Shown in pieces: positions 44,499 to 53,275 of a stretch of 64,000 nucleotides of DNA; position 1 is the stretch's first letter, and every line of letters begins with the position of its first letter. Made by a program: the position numbers and the translations under genes. The DNA is from Clostridiales bacterium (lineage in GTDB: Bacteria > Bacillota > Clostridia > Christensenellales > Aristaeellaceae): positions 22,645-86,644 of the forward strand of contig SVGS01000013.1 in NCBI GenBank assembly GCA_015056205.1. Direction: 5' to 3'. The notes below the pieces were generated by a model. The model saw only the letters and a list, made by a program, of their open reading frames with translations. It did not search any database and had not been told where the DNA came from.

Positions 44499-46619
44499 TT
44501 ATCGCCTCCTTCGGGGAACCAGAACCAGCAGCGCGGCCAGCAGCACCAGTGCGGGCAGCGCCACCAGAATCACGGATCCCAGCGCCGTATTGCCCGGGCG
44601 CAGCGAGGTGCGCAGGGCATCCTTCGCCATGATCTGCAGATCGCCGGAGGACTGATTCTGCAGGAATTGCATCACCCGGAGAATAAACTTCCGCGTGTCG
44701 GTCATGGACCAGACCTGCTGATCCGTCAGCGCGGCGGAACAGCCCAGGATAAAGGCCCGGGAAACGTATCCCTCCGCCGTCGTCCTTCTGGCCTCCAGCG
44801 CCAGCGGGAAAGGTCCTGCCGGATCGCCCTCCGCCCGGTTCAGGCTCAGGGATTTCTCATTCAGCACCTTCAGCCAGGAGCCTTCCCTGCTCTCAAGAAC
44901 CGTCATCACCGTCAGATTCCGGTCTCCCTCCTCCGGCTCCCCGAAAGCCCTGGTTCCCGGCAGCAGCAGCGTATCCGCTCCCGATGCCAGCAGATCCATC
45001 GTAATGTCCGTGGACAGCATCCGCGGAATCAGATAAAGGCCCGATCCGCCATAGGCGCTGTCCGCATCCGCCGGATCCGCCACGACCAGCCCCTCCCGCG
45101 GAACGAAGCCGTAGCTGCGGAGCAGGGAAAGCCAGCGGGGCATGGAGCCCAGCGGATCGGAATAATCGCAGGTAAACAGAAAGCTACCCCCCTGAAGCGC
45201 AAAGCGGTTCAGGGTCTCCAGCTCCTGTTCCGCCAGATCCCGCAGCGGACTGAGCATCGCGATCAGATCGCCGGCTTCCGGCTGCGACGCCTCCGCGCTC
45301 AGATCGCCGGCGGTCACCTCGTATTGATTGTCGGTCAGAAACTGCGTGAAAGCGGCGGTGGTCTTCGCGTCCAGCTCGCCGTGCCCCTGCAGCAGAATCA
45401 CCCGCGGAATCCGTTCCCGGGTCACGTAGCGGATCGCGCCGGTCAGGCTCTGCTCATAGGTCCATCCGGCATAGGTATATTCTCCCGTCTCCGGATTCAT
45501 GCCGAGGGAAACATAGTCCTCCGGCCCCAGAATCCGGTACCGCCCCGTAGCTTCGCAGGATACGATCAGGGAATCGGTTCCGGGCGCCCCGGCCTCCGTG
45601 GTGAACCGGGCCGTCAGCGCCGGATTCAGGCCCGGATCCGCCTGTTCCCAGGTAATCATCGGGGAGGCGGCCGCGTAGCGGTCCAGCAGCTCCAGCAGCG
45701 GAGCGTCCTCGTCTCCCTTGCGGAACAGGGCCCAGATATGCACCGGGGTATCCACCTCCGCCAGAATCCGGTCCGTTTCCGCGCTGCGCGTCGCGATGGC
45801 GTTGAAGGAGTAATCCTGCCGCCAGCCGAAGCGTTTTTCCAGGGTTTCCGCCCCGATATTCACCGCCGTCAGAAAGGCCAGAAACAGCGGCAGCACCACC
45901 TGTCGGCCCCGCGGGCGCCTTCCGCTCCGGCGCTCCAGCAGATGAACCGTCAGCGCCAGAAAAGCCGCCGCGAAGGACAGATCGAACAGGATGCCGGCGG
46001 GGCTCAGCTGTCCCATCAGAAAAGGTTCATTCCGGCTGTACAGGCTCAGAAAGTGCAGCACGGCCGCGATCCATTCCACCCGCACCGCGTTTTCCACCAG
46101 ATCCAGAATCCAGATCAGAAAATTCGCGCCGAAGGCCAACGCCGCGGCGATCGACGGCGAAGGCGCGCAGGCGCTGAGAAACAGATCCATCGCCATCAGC
46201 GCGCAGCCCTGCAGAATGAATCCCAGATAGTTGACGGCCAGCTCCGCCGGATAAACCCGGCCGTACAGGGCCACCACCAGCACAAACAGGCCGGTCAGCG
46301 CCGTCGTCGCCAGGAGCACCGTTCCGGCCGCCAGCGCCTTGCCGGCGACGATCCCCGTCAGGCTGACGGGGCTGCTCAGCAGCAGCCGGTCCGTCCGTTT
46401 CTGCCGCTCCTCCGAGAGCAGGCGCATCGTCAGAATGGGGCTGACCAGCATCCAGATATAGCCCATCTCGCCGATAAAGGCCGGCAGATCCCCGCTGCGC
46501 TGCCGCAGGATCTCCATCGCGAAGAGCAGGGAGGCGATCGCCAGAAAAACGCCCATGAAGACATAGCCCACCGGCGTATAAAAATATCCCTGAAGCTCCC
46601 GCTTCCAGATGGCCTTCAT
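44499..46619 (-). CDS. Fused GldF/GldG-like ABC-2 permease and auxiliary domain
   Basis: 706 residues. Residues 1-235 are an ABC-2 type permease of six helices (MKAIWKRELQGYFYTPVGYV, SEERQKRTDRLLLSSPVS). Residues 240-265 are a helix leading into a GldG-type extracytoplasmic domain (about 270-670; VILLQGHGELDAKTTAAFTQ). A final helix ends in a RRRR tail. GldF and GldG are separate proteins in Bacteroidetes, where they support gliding or secretion; fused versions with a DUF4340 partner occur in other phyla. Function here is unknown. Confidence 0.88.
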   Translation of the reverse strand: MKAIWKRELQGYFYTPVGYVFMGVFLAIASLLFAMEILRQRSGDLPAFIGEMGYIWMLVSPILTMRLLSEERQKRTDRLLLSSPVSLTGIVAGKALAAGTVLLATTALTGLFVLVVALYGRVYPAELAVNYLGFILQGCALMAMDLFLSACAPSPSIAAALAFGANFLIWILDLVENAVRVEWIAAVLHFLSLYSRNEPFLMGQLSPAGILFDLSFAAAFLALTVHLLERRSGRRPRGRQVVLPLFLAFLTAVNIGAETLEKRFGWRQDYSFNAIATRSAETDRILAEVDTPVHIWALFRKGDEDAPLLELLDRYAAASPMITWEQADPGLNPALTARFTTEAGAPGTDSLIVSCEATGRYRILGPEDYVSLGMNPETGEYTYAGWTYEQSLTGAIRYVTRERIPRVILLQGHGELDAKTTAAFTQFLTDNQYEVTAGDLSAEASQPEAGDLIAMLSPLRDLAEQELETLNRFALQGGSFLFTCDYSDPLGSMPRWLSLLRSYGFVPREGLVVADPADADSAYGGSGLYLIPRMLSTDITMDLLASGADTLLLPGTRAFGEPEEGDRNLTVMTVLESREGSWLKVLNEKSLSLNRAEGDPAGPFPLALEARRTTAEGYVSRAFILGCSAALTDQQVWSMTDTRKFILRVMQFLQNQSSGDLQIMAKDALRTSLRPGNTALGSVILVALPALVLLAALLVLVPRRRR

Positions 46620-46639
46620 CCTTTTTTTCTTCCTTTCGC

Positions 46640-47566
46640 CTACTCCGTTTCCCGGAGAAAAATGGATTCCAGGGTTTCCCGATCCTCCGCCAGGCGGCGG
46701 ATCGGCGCGTTCTGCTCCCCGCAGACGCGGAAAATCTGGTCCTCCGCCCGGCCCTGTTCATCCTGCCGCCGGCAGGTCAGCAGCAGAACCGCCGTCCCGT
46801 CCTTTTCCACGCCTTCCTCCGCCTGCAGCACGCAGGGCAGCTCGGCCAGCGCCGCCTTCAGCCGGGTTTTCGGTCCCCCGGCGGCCAGCTTCAGGCGAAG
46901 GAGTTCTCCCTCCGGCGCCGTCAGATCCACTTCCCGGATCATCCGTCCTTCCTTCAGAATCACGGCGCGGTCGCAGATCTGCTGCACTTCCGACAGGATA
47001 TGGCTGGAAAAAACCACCGTGCGCTGCTTTCCCAGCTCCCGGATCAGCGCCCGGATTTCCGCGGTCTGTCCCGGATCCATGCCGGCCGTCGGCTCGTCGA
47101 GGATCAGTATCTCCGGGCTGCCGCACAGCGCCTGGGCAATCCCGGCACGCTGCCGGTAGCCCCGGCTCAGATGCCCCAGCACCCGGTGTTCCGCTTCCCG
47201 CAGGCCGCACAGGCTCAGGATCTCTTTCACGTGGTCCGGAATGCTTCCCTTCCGCACCTCCCGCAGTTCGCAGACGAAGCGAAGATAGTCTCTCACCGTC
47301 ATTTCGTCATACAGCGGGGGCTGCTCCGGCAGATATCCGATCATCCGCCGGCAGGCCGCGGACTCCCGGGCCATCTCCTTCCCGCCGATCCATACGCTGC
47401 CCTTCGTGGGCGGAAAACAGCCGGTCATCAGGTTCATGGCCGTCGTTTTTCCGGCGCCGTTGCGCCCCAGCAGCCCGGTGACCCCGTTCCGGGGCACACG
47501 GAAGGAAACCTCCTTCAGCGCCTCGACGGTTCCGAAGCGCTTCGTCACCTCCCGAAACTCTATCAC
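46640..47566 (-). CDS. ABC transporter ATPase of the Gld-like system
   Basis: 308 residues, GTG start at 47566 (GGGAGGGG 9 bases upstream). Walker A is GRNGAGKTT, signature HLSRGYRQR, Walker B EILILDEPTAGMD, H-loop SSHIL. A C-terminal regulatory region of about 90 residues follows. It is 20 bp upstream of the fused permease gene and 52 bp after dnaE. Confidence 0.93.
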   Translation of the reverse strand: MIEFREVTKRFGTVEALKEVSFRVPRNGVTGLLGRNGAGKTTAMNLMTGCFPPTKGSVWIGGKEMARESAACRRMIGYLPEQPPLYDEMTVRDYLRFVCELREVRKGSIPDHVKEILSLCGLREAEHRVLGHLSRGYRQRAGIAQALCGSPEILILDEPTAGMDPGQTAEIRALIRELGKQRTVVFSSHILSEVQQICDRAVILKEGRMIREVDLTAPEGELLRLKLAAGGPKTRLKAALAELPCVLQAEEGVEKDGTAVLLLTCRRQDEQGRAEDQIFRVCGEQNAPIRRLAEDRETLESIFLRETE

Positions 47567-47618
47567 AGGCCGGTTCCCCTCCCTTCGCTCTTCTTCCGGG
47601 CGCTCCGTCCGGCGCGGC

Positions 47619-50600
47619 TCATTCGCTCTCCCGCGGCTGAGCCGGTACGCCCTTCATCACCACGTTTTCCGCCCCCAGGGCTTCCCGCAGGCTGTTCAGG
47701 CAGGCTTCGCTGCCGGAGCACCAGCTTCCCCGGGGGGAAAGCAGCGTCTTCTGCTCCTTCGGCAGATGCAGATACACCGGCACGTCTCCCACCTCCAGCG
47801 CCAGCAGCGCGCTGACCCGGTCCAGATCCTTCCGGTCCAGCCGCAGAAACAGCTTGCGGGAGGCGTTCCGGGCCGCGTTTTCATCCCCGGGCGCCGGCTG
47901 CGGTTTCCGGAAGGAGACGGTCCGGCCCTGTTCCTTTTCCCATTCTCCGATCCGCACAATCTTCTCCGCCAGCAGCTTCGGCGCTTCCTCCTCCCGGACG
48001 CTGATGCGGCCGCTGATCACCACCGCCTCGTCCTCCTGAAGCAGGCTCTGATACCGCTCGTACACTTTGGGGAACACCAGGCATTCCACCTGCCCCGTCA
48101 GATCCTCCAGCGTGACGAAGGCCATGTAATCCCCCTTGCGGGTCGCCTTGCCCTTGACCTCGGTCAGAATGCCCCCGATCTCGGCGGCCTGCCCGTCCAG
48201 ATCCCTCGCGCCTTCGCCGGCTTCGTCGTCCTCCTCCAGATCGCTCGCGGTGAAGGACAGCTTTTCCAGCACAGACCGGTATTCGTCCAGCGGATGGCCG
48301 CTCATATAGACGCCCGCCGCTTCCTTCTCCATCTGCAGCTTCACCCGCTGCGGACAGTCCGGCAGAGGCGGCAGCTGCTGCGCGGCTCCCAGCGCCGGCT
48401 CCGCCGCATCCTCCCCGAACAGGTCGAACAGGCTCATCTGCCCGGCCACGTTCTTTCGCCGGCTCTGCTGATTCGCGTCCATGGCCGCCTCGTAAACGGC
48501 CAGCATCTGGGGCCGGTTGGCCCCGGTGCCGTCAAACGCGCCCGCCCGGATCAGGCTCTCCGTCACCCGCTTATTGCACTCCGCCGGATCGATCCGGCGG
48601 CAGAAGTCAAAGATATCCCGGTAGGGTCCCCCGGTCTGCCGCTCCCGCAGGATGGCCGCCACCGCATTTTCCCCGACGCTCTTCAGGGCGCCCAGGCCGA
48701 ACAGAATGCCTTCCCGGCCCTGTTCATCCCGGCTGACCGTGAATTTCCACCGGCTCCGGTTCACATCCGGCGGCATGACCGGAATATTCCGGCCCCGGCA
48801 GTACTGAATATAGCCCGCGATTTTCCCGGCATGGCCGTAGACGCTGTTCAGCATGGCCGCCATGAACTGAACCGGATAATACCGCTTCAGCCAGGCTGTC
48901 TGCATGGCCACCACGCCGTAGGCGGCCGCGTGGGATTTGTTGAAGGCATAGCTGGCGAAGGAGATCATCTCGTCATAGATCTCGTTGGCCACCTGTTCCG
49001 GCACCCCGTTCCGCACGCATCCCGGCACCTGCACCCGGCCTTCCGCGTCCGTCAGGCCGTGCACGAAGATCTCCCGCTCCTCGTCCATAACCTTCTTTTT
49101 CTTTTTCGCCATCGCCCGGCGCACCAGGTCGCTCCGGCCGTAGCTGTATCCGGCCAGATCCCGCACAATCTGCATCACCTGTTCCTGGTAAACCATGCAT
49201 CCGTAGGTCACATCCAGAATCGGCCGCAGTTTTTCCGTCTTGTAGGTGACGCTCGCCGGATTCACCTTTCCGGCGATATACCGGGGAATGGAGTCCATGG
49301 GGCCCGGCCGGTACAGGCTGATGGCCGCGATAATATCCTCAAAGCAGGCGGGCTTCATATTGGTCAGAAAGCCCGTCATTCCCGCGCCTTCCATCTGAAA
49401 GACGCCTTCGGTATCGCCCCGGCTGATCATCTCGTAAACGCTGGGATCATCCAGCGGAATGGCCTCCGGCGTCATCTCCGCCCCGGTCTCCCGCATCATG
49501 TCCAGGGTGTCCCGGATGACCGTCAGGGTGCGGAGTCCGAGAAAATCCATCTTCAGGAGGCCCAGCCGTTCGATGGTTCCCATGGGATACTGGGTGGTGA
49601 TCACCTCGTCGTTCCGCTGCAGGGGAACCAGCTCGATCACGGGCTGTCCCGTGATCAGCACGCCCGCCGCGTGCGTCGAGGCATGGCGCGGCATTCCCTC
49701 CAGAGCCATGGCCGTATCGATCAGCTGGCGCACCTGCGGCTTTTCCGCGACCATTTCCTTCAGCATCGGGCTCAGGGACAGCGCCTTTTCCAGCGTGATG
49801 CCCAGATCCATGGGCACCGCCTTGGCCACCGCGTCCGTCTCCTGATAGCTCATGCCCAGCACCCGGCCGACATCCCGGATTACGCCGCGGGCGGCCATGG
49901 TGCCGAAGGTGATAATCTGGCTCACGTGGTCCGATCCGTACTTCCGGGCCACATAGTCGATAACCTCCTGGCGCCGTTCATAGCAGAAGTCCACGTCGAT
50001 ATCCGGCATGGTCACCCGCTCGGGATTCAGAAAGCGTTCAAAAAGCAGCTGATACTTCAGCGGATCCAGCATGGTAATCCCCAGCGTATAGGCCACGATG
50101 GATCCGGCGCCGCTTCCCCGCCCGGGCCCGACCATGATTCCCTGGGATTTGGCGTAGTGAATAAAATCCCATACGATCAGGAAATAATCCACATATCCCA
50201 TGTGCTCGATGGTTTCCAGCTCATAGTTCAGCCGGTGCCACGGCTCGTCCTCCGGTCCCGCGTCCGGGTACAGCCGGGCCATCCCCTCGGCGCAGAGCCT
50301 GCGCAGCATGCTGTCCGGCGTCTCGCCCTCCGGCACCGGATAGTGCGGCAGCCGCGTCACGCCGAATTCGAAGGTCACGTTGCACCGCTCCGCGATCCGG
50401 ACCGTGTTTTCCAGCGCGTCCGGCACCTGGCGGAACAGCTCGCGCATTTCCTCCTCGCTCTTGACATACAGCTCGCTGGTTTCCATGCGCATCCGCTGGT
50501 CATCCGACAGGGTCTTTCCGGTCTGGATGCACATCAGCACTTCCTGGGCCGCCGCGTCTTTCTTTTCCAGATAGTGGCAGTCGTTGGTGGCCGCCAGCGG

Positions 50601-51188
50601 CACGTTCATCTCCCGTCCCAGGGCGATCAGCCTCGGCAGCACCGTCTTCTCATCCCGCAGATGATGATCCATCAGCTCAATATAAAAATGATCCTCGCCG
50701 AAGATCTCCTGCATCTCGCGCACATAAGCCCGGGCGCTTTCCTCCTGTCCGTTCAGCAGCAGCTTCGGCAGGTCCCCGCTCAGGCAGGCGCTCAGGCAGA
50801 TCAGCCCCTCGTGATGCTGCCGGATCAGATCGTAATCAATCCGGGGTTTATAGTAATACCCCGTCAGAAACCCTTCGCTGATCAGGTACATCAGATTCTG
50901 ATATCCCGTATTGTTTTCGCACAGAAGAATCAGATGGCTGTTTTCCCGTCCGGACAGGCTCTTGTCCAGCCGGTTCCGGCAGACATAGGCCTCGCACCCG
51001 ATAATCGGCTTCAGCCCGGCCTCCGTCATCGCGGTATAGAAGTCAATGGCGCCGTATAAAACGCCGTGGTCCGTCACAGCGCACGAATCCATTCCCAGCT
51101 CTTTCAGCTTTTTCACCAGCGCCGGAATCCGGCAGGCGCCGTCCAGCAGGCTGTATTCCGTATGTAAATGCAGATGGGTAAAACTCAT
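47619..51188 (-). CDS. dnaE: DNA polymerase III alpha subunit
   Basis: Replicative polymerase of the DnaE class, 1189 residues. The PHP domain opens the protein (HLHLHTEYSLLDG, AVTDHG). The palm carries the catalytic PDIDVDFCYERR and VGPGRGSGAGS. Helix-hairpin-helix and OB-fold domains lie near the C-terminus (KGDYMAFVTLEDLTGQVECL). In many Firmicutes a PolC enzyme is the main polymerase and DnaE helps on the lagging strand; whether PolC exists here is not visible. Confidence 0.97.
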   Translation of the reverse strand: MSFTHLHLHTEYSLLDGACRIPALVKKLKELGMDSCAVTDHGVLYGAIDFYTAMTEAGLKPIIGCEAYVCRNRLDKSLSGRENSHLILLCENNTGYQNLMYLISEGFLTGYYYKPRIDYDLIRQHHEGLICLSACLSGDLPKLLLNGQEESARAYVREMQEIFGEDHFYIELMDHHLRDEKTVLPRLIALGREMNVPLAATNDCHYLEKKDAAAQEVLMCIQTGKTLSDDQRMRMETSELYVKSEEEMRELFRQVPDALENTVRIAERCNVTFEFGVTRLPHYPVPEGETPDSMLRRLCAEGMARLYPDAGPEDEPWHRLNYELETIEHMGYVDYFLIVWDFIHYAKSQGIMVGPGRGSGAGSIVAYTLGITMLDPLKYQLLFERFLNPERVTMPDIDVDFCYERRQEVIDYVARKYGSDHVSQIITFGTMAARGVIRDVGRVLGMSYQETDAVAKAVPMDLGITLEKALSLSPMLKEMVAEKPQVRQLIDTAMALEGMPRHASTHAAGVLITGQPVIELVPLQRNDEVITTQYPMGTIERLGLLKMDFLGLRTLTVIRDTLDMMRETGAEMTPEAIPLDDPSVYEMISRGDTEGVFQMEGAGMTGFLTNMKPACFEDIIAAISLYRPGPMDSIPRYIAGKVNPASVTYKTEKLRPILDVTYGCMVYQEQVMQIVRDLAGYSYGRSDLVRRAMAKKKKKVMDEEREIFVHGLTDAEGRVQVPGCVRNGVPEQVANEIYDEMISFASYAFNKSHAAAYGVVAMQTAWLKRYYPVQFMAAMLNSVYGHAGKIAGYIQYCRGRNIPVMPPDVNRSRWKFTVSRDEQGREGILFGLGALKSVGENAVAAILRERQTGGPYRDIFDFCRRIDPAECNKRVTESLIRAGAFDGTGANRPQMLAVYEAAMDANQQSRRKNVAGQMSLFDLFGEDAAEPALGAAQQLPPLPDCPQRVKLQMEKEAAGVYMSGHPLDEYRSVLEKLSFTASDLEEDDEAGEGARDLDGQAAEIGGILTEVKGKATRKGDYMAFVTLEDLTGQVECLVFPKVYERYQSLLQEDEAVVISGRISVREEEAPKLLAEKIVRIGEWEKEQGRTVSFRKPQPAPGDENAARNASRKLFLRLDRKDLDRVSALLALEVGDVPVYLHLPKEQKTLLSPRGSWCSGSEACLNSLREALGAENVVMKGVPAQPRESE

Positions 51189-51230
51189 GCGCTGCCGCCG
51201 CTCCTTCCCTCGCGCTCCCCGCGACAGCTC

Positions 51231-51259
51231 ATTATATCACATTTCCCGGTGAATCAAAA
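51231..51259 (-). promoter_or_regulatory. Promoter of dnaE
   Basis: Minus strand: perfect TATAAT (51231-51236) with TG one base upstream (extended -10), and a weak TTTTGA -35 (51254-51259) at 17 bases. Confidence 0.7.
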
Positions 51260-51264
51260 CCGGG

Positions 51265-51774
51265 TCAGATCGGCCGGATGCTCTCCATGATCCGCTTGCT
51301 CAGATCCGCCGTCTCCTGATCGGAGCACCAGAAAACAACCTCCACAATCCGGTCGCCCGTCAGCATGCCGTAGCTGATGCAGGGCGCTCCGTCCGCGGGA
51401 TCCTCGCCGGTTCCGCAGATCATTTCAATCCCGTTCACCTCGCGGATCTCCACATCCATCCCCGCCTCCGCCATCGCCCGGGCGGCCTCCGGCAGGTTCA
51501 TCCCCTCCGAGGCGTAGAAGAAGAAATCGATCTCCATGCGCGCCCCGTTTCCCGTCCCGTCCGGCAGCCAGTAAGCGAACACACAGCTGCCGTCCCCGTT
51601 CCGGGGCCCGTCGTAGCGCATTTCCTTCGGAATGGAAACCGCCCAGGGGGATCCCGGAAGCTGAACCGTCTGCGTAACCGGCTCCGCCTGCTCCGCCCTG
51701 CCGGCCGCCAGAACCGGAATCAGCAGCAGGAGAAGGGCCAGGATGCTCCTCATCGTTTTCCGCTTCATCTTCAT
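51265..51774 (-). CDS. Small secreted protein of unknown function
   Basis: 169 residues with a basic start and hydrophobic signal peptide (about 1-27, ending AAGRA). The rest is an alpha/beta domain with an AVSIPKEMRYDGPRNGDGSC strand region and FWCSDQETADLSKRIMESI at the end. A lipobox is absent. It starts 18 bp after the DUF6273-like gene. Not recognised. Confidence 0.7.
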   Translation of the reverse strand: MKMKRKTMRSILALLLLLIPVLAAGRAEQAEPVTQTVQLPGSPWAVSIPKEMRYDGPRNGDGSCVFAYWLPDGTGNGARMEIDFFFYASEGMNLPEAARAMAEAGMDVEIREVNGIEMICGTGEDPADGAPCISYGMLTGDRIVEVVFWCSDQETADLSKRIMESIRPI

Positions 51775-51792
51775 CAGGCTCCCTTTCCGCGT

Positions 51793-52641
51793 TTACCGGC
51801 TTCCCAGCACATAGGGATCGGTCCGGCTTCCGCTGCCGCCCAGGAGAACCCAGGCATCCGTTTTCAGCCATACGCCGGGCCGGACGCCCTCGTTGTCCCG
51901 CCCGACCTCGATATGCCCGATGCTGCCGTCCGCTTTGATGCAGCGGGCATGCCGGGCGTCCGCCGTGGAATTGTCCCGCGCCCAGTAAGGGCTGTGGCCG
52001 CCCCGCCCGTTGCTGTAGACGAAAAGGCGCAGCTCCTTCAGGGGCATGGGCTTCCGGGAGGAACCTTCGTACTTGACCTTGACGTCCGGATATTCCTTCG
52101 GATCGAATCCGTTGTTCTCGATCGCCCATTCCGTGCCCCAGGCCCGCAGCCCGGGATTGGCCAGGATCTTCTCCACGTTGGAGGAGCCCTCCAGCGTGAT
52201 TCCCAGCCCGTAGGCCTTGTTCTTCAGGTCGTCCGCGCTCGGAAGAAAGATCTTTCCAACGCCGCTCATCTCCTCGAGCATGGCCAGCTCCCCGCCGGGA
52301 AAAGCTTCCGCCGCGAAGGTGGTGTTCAGGTACTGGCACAGTTCCGTCTGTCCGAAATCGCCCTTCAGCTCATCCCGGTAAGCTTTCAGGCTGGCGTTCA
52401 TGCACCGGGCAAAAAGAATATACTCGCTCAGCAGATAGGCATGTCCGTCCTCAACGCTCAGCACCCGCCAGAGAATCGGCCGCACTTCCCCTTCCGCCGT
52501 CTGCGGATACTGTCCCAGCGTCACATACACATATCCGTTCTCCGGATCATACCCCCGCAGCGCGTCCTCCGCCCCGGCGGCGCCCGGCATCAGCCCGAGG
52601 CACAGCACCAGGCCCAGCAGCACCGACAGCAGTTTCTTCAT
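51793..52641 (-). CDS. Secreted DUF6273-like protein
   Basis: 282 residues; signal peptide about 1-24 ending GAAGA. The mature part matches the pattern of DUF6273 proteins: LGQYPQT followed by ILWRVLSVEDGHAYLLSEYI, a WLN-like tyrosine-rich segment, KIFLPSADDLKNKAYG, a sequence around YWARD and the ending VRPGVWLKTDAWVLLGGSGS. These resemble formylglycine-enzyme-like or lectin-like surface folds. Function unknown. Confidence 0.75.
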   Translation of the reverse strand: MKKLLSVLLGLVLCLGLMPGAAGAEDALRGYDPENGYVYVTLGQYPQTAEGEVRPILWRVLSVEDGHAYLLSEYILFARCMNASLKAYRDELKGDFGQTELCQYLNTTFAAEAFPGGELAMLEEMSGVGKIFLPSADDLKNKAYGLGITLEGSSNVEKILANPGLRAWGTEWAIENNGFDPKEYPDVKVKYEGSSRKPMPLKELRLFVYSNGRGGHSPYWARDNSTADARHARCIKADGSIGHIEVGRDNEGVRPGVWLKTDAWVLLGGSGSRTDPYVLGSR

Positions 52642-52695
52642 GCCCGATCATCTCCTTTATTTCGCTTCCGCCCGGCTCCCGCCGCGGCGGACTCC

Positions 52696-53094
52696 TCACA
52701 GCTTGAATCCCGTAAACACGGCCTGGGCCACGTCCCGGCCCTGATCATCCGTCACATCCACCTGATAAACGCAGCTCGTATGTCCGTTTTTCCGGCATTT
52801 CGCCCGGGCCGTCAGCGTCTCCCCCCGGGGAGCGCTGAGATAGTTGAGGCTGACCTGCTGCGCCACCGTCGGCCGGTGCAGATTGGAGGAGGCCGTGGCA
52901 AAGGCAAAATCCATCAGCGTAAAGATGGCGCCTCCCATCACGCCGCCCTCCGCGTTCCGGTGATGCTCCGTCAGCGCGCACCGGCATACGGAGGTGCCTT
53001 CCCCCAGCTCTTCCAGGGTGACGCCGCTCTCCAGCGCGTAGCGGTCCTTTCTGAAAAAAGCCCTCGCTTCCTCAATGTTCTGAAACTCAGCCAT
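52696..53094 (-). CDS. PaaI-type hotdog-fold thioesterase
   Basis: 132 residues from the ATG at 53094 (GGGGGGAAAG upstream); the frame extends further upstream but that stretch covers its own promoter. The family core is HHRNAEGGVMGGAIFTLMDF followed by AFATASSN, with the catalytic Asp and the conserved His/Asn. Expected to hydrolyse an acyl- or aryl-CoA thioester. It has a strong promoter divergent from glgA. Confidence 0.9.
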   Translation of the reverse strand: MAEFQNIEEARAFFRKDRYALESGVTLEELGEGTSVCRCALTEHHRNAEGGVMGGAIFTLMDFAFATASSNLHRPTVAQQVSLNYLSAPRGETLTARAKCRKNGHTSCVYQVDVTDDQGRDVAQAVFTGFKL

Positions 53095-53134
53095 CGTCTT
53101 TCCCCCCGTCCGTCCCGTTTTCCGGAACAGAAAC

Positions 53135-53163
53135 ATCATACAGAGATTCAGGAATAAAGTCAA
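53135..53163 (-). promoter_or_regulatory. Promoter of the PaaI thioesterase gene
   Basis: Minus strand: TTGACT (53158-53163), 17-base spacer, TATGAT (53135-53140). Confidence 0.82.
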
Positions 53164-53195
53164 AGAAAAAAGTCGCTTTTCTCCGCCGTTTCTGG

Positions 53196-53201
53196 TATAC
53201 T
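53196..53201 (+). promoter_or_regulatory. Extended -10 promoter of glgA
   Basis: TATACT preceded by TGG (TGn extended -10). No convincing -35 is present at 17 bases. It lies 75 bp before the glgA start and diverges from the thioesterase promoter. Confidence 0.6.
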
Positions 53202-53275
53202 GATTGCAGAAGCCGGTCCGCGGCCGGATCGGGATCGTTGCATACTCAGTAAAACAGAAACAGGAGGAATCAGGC

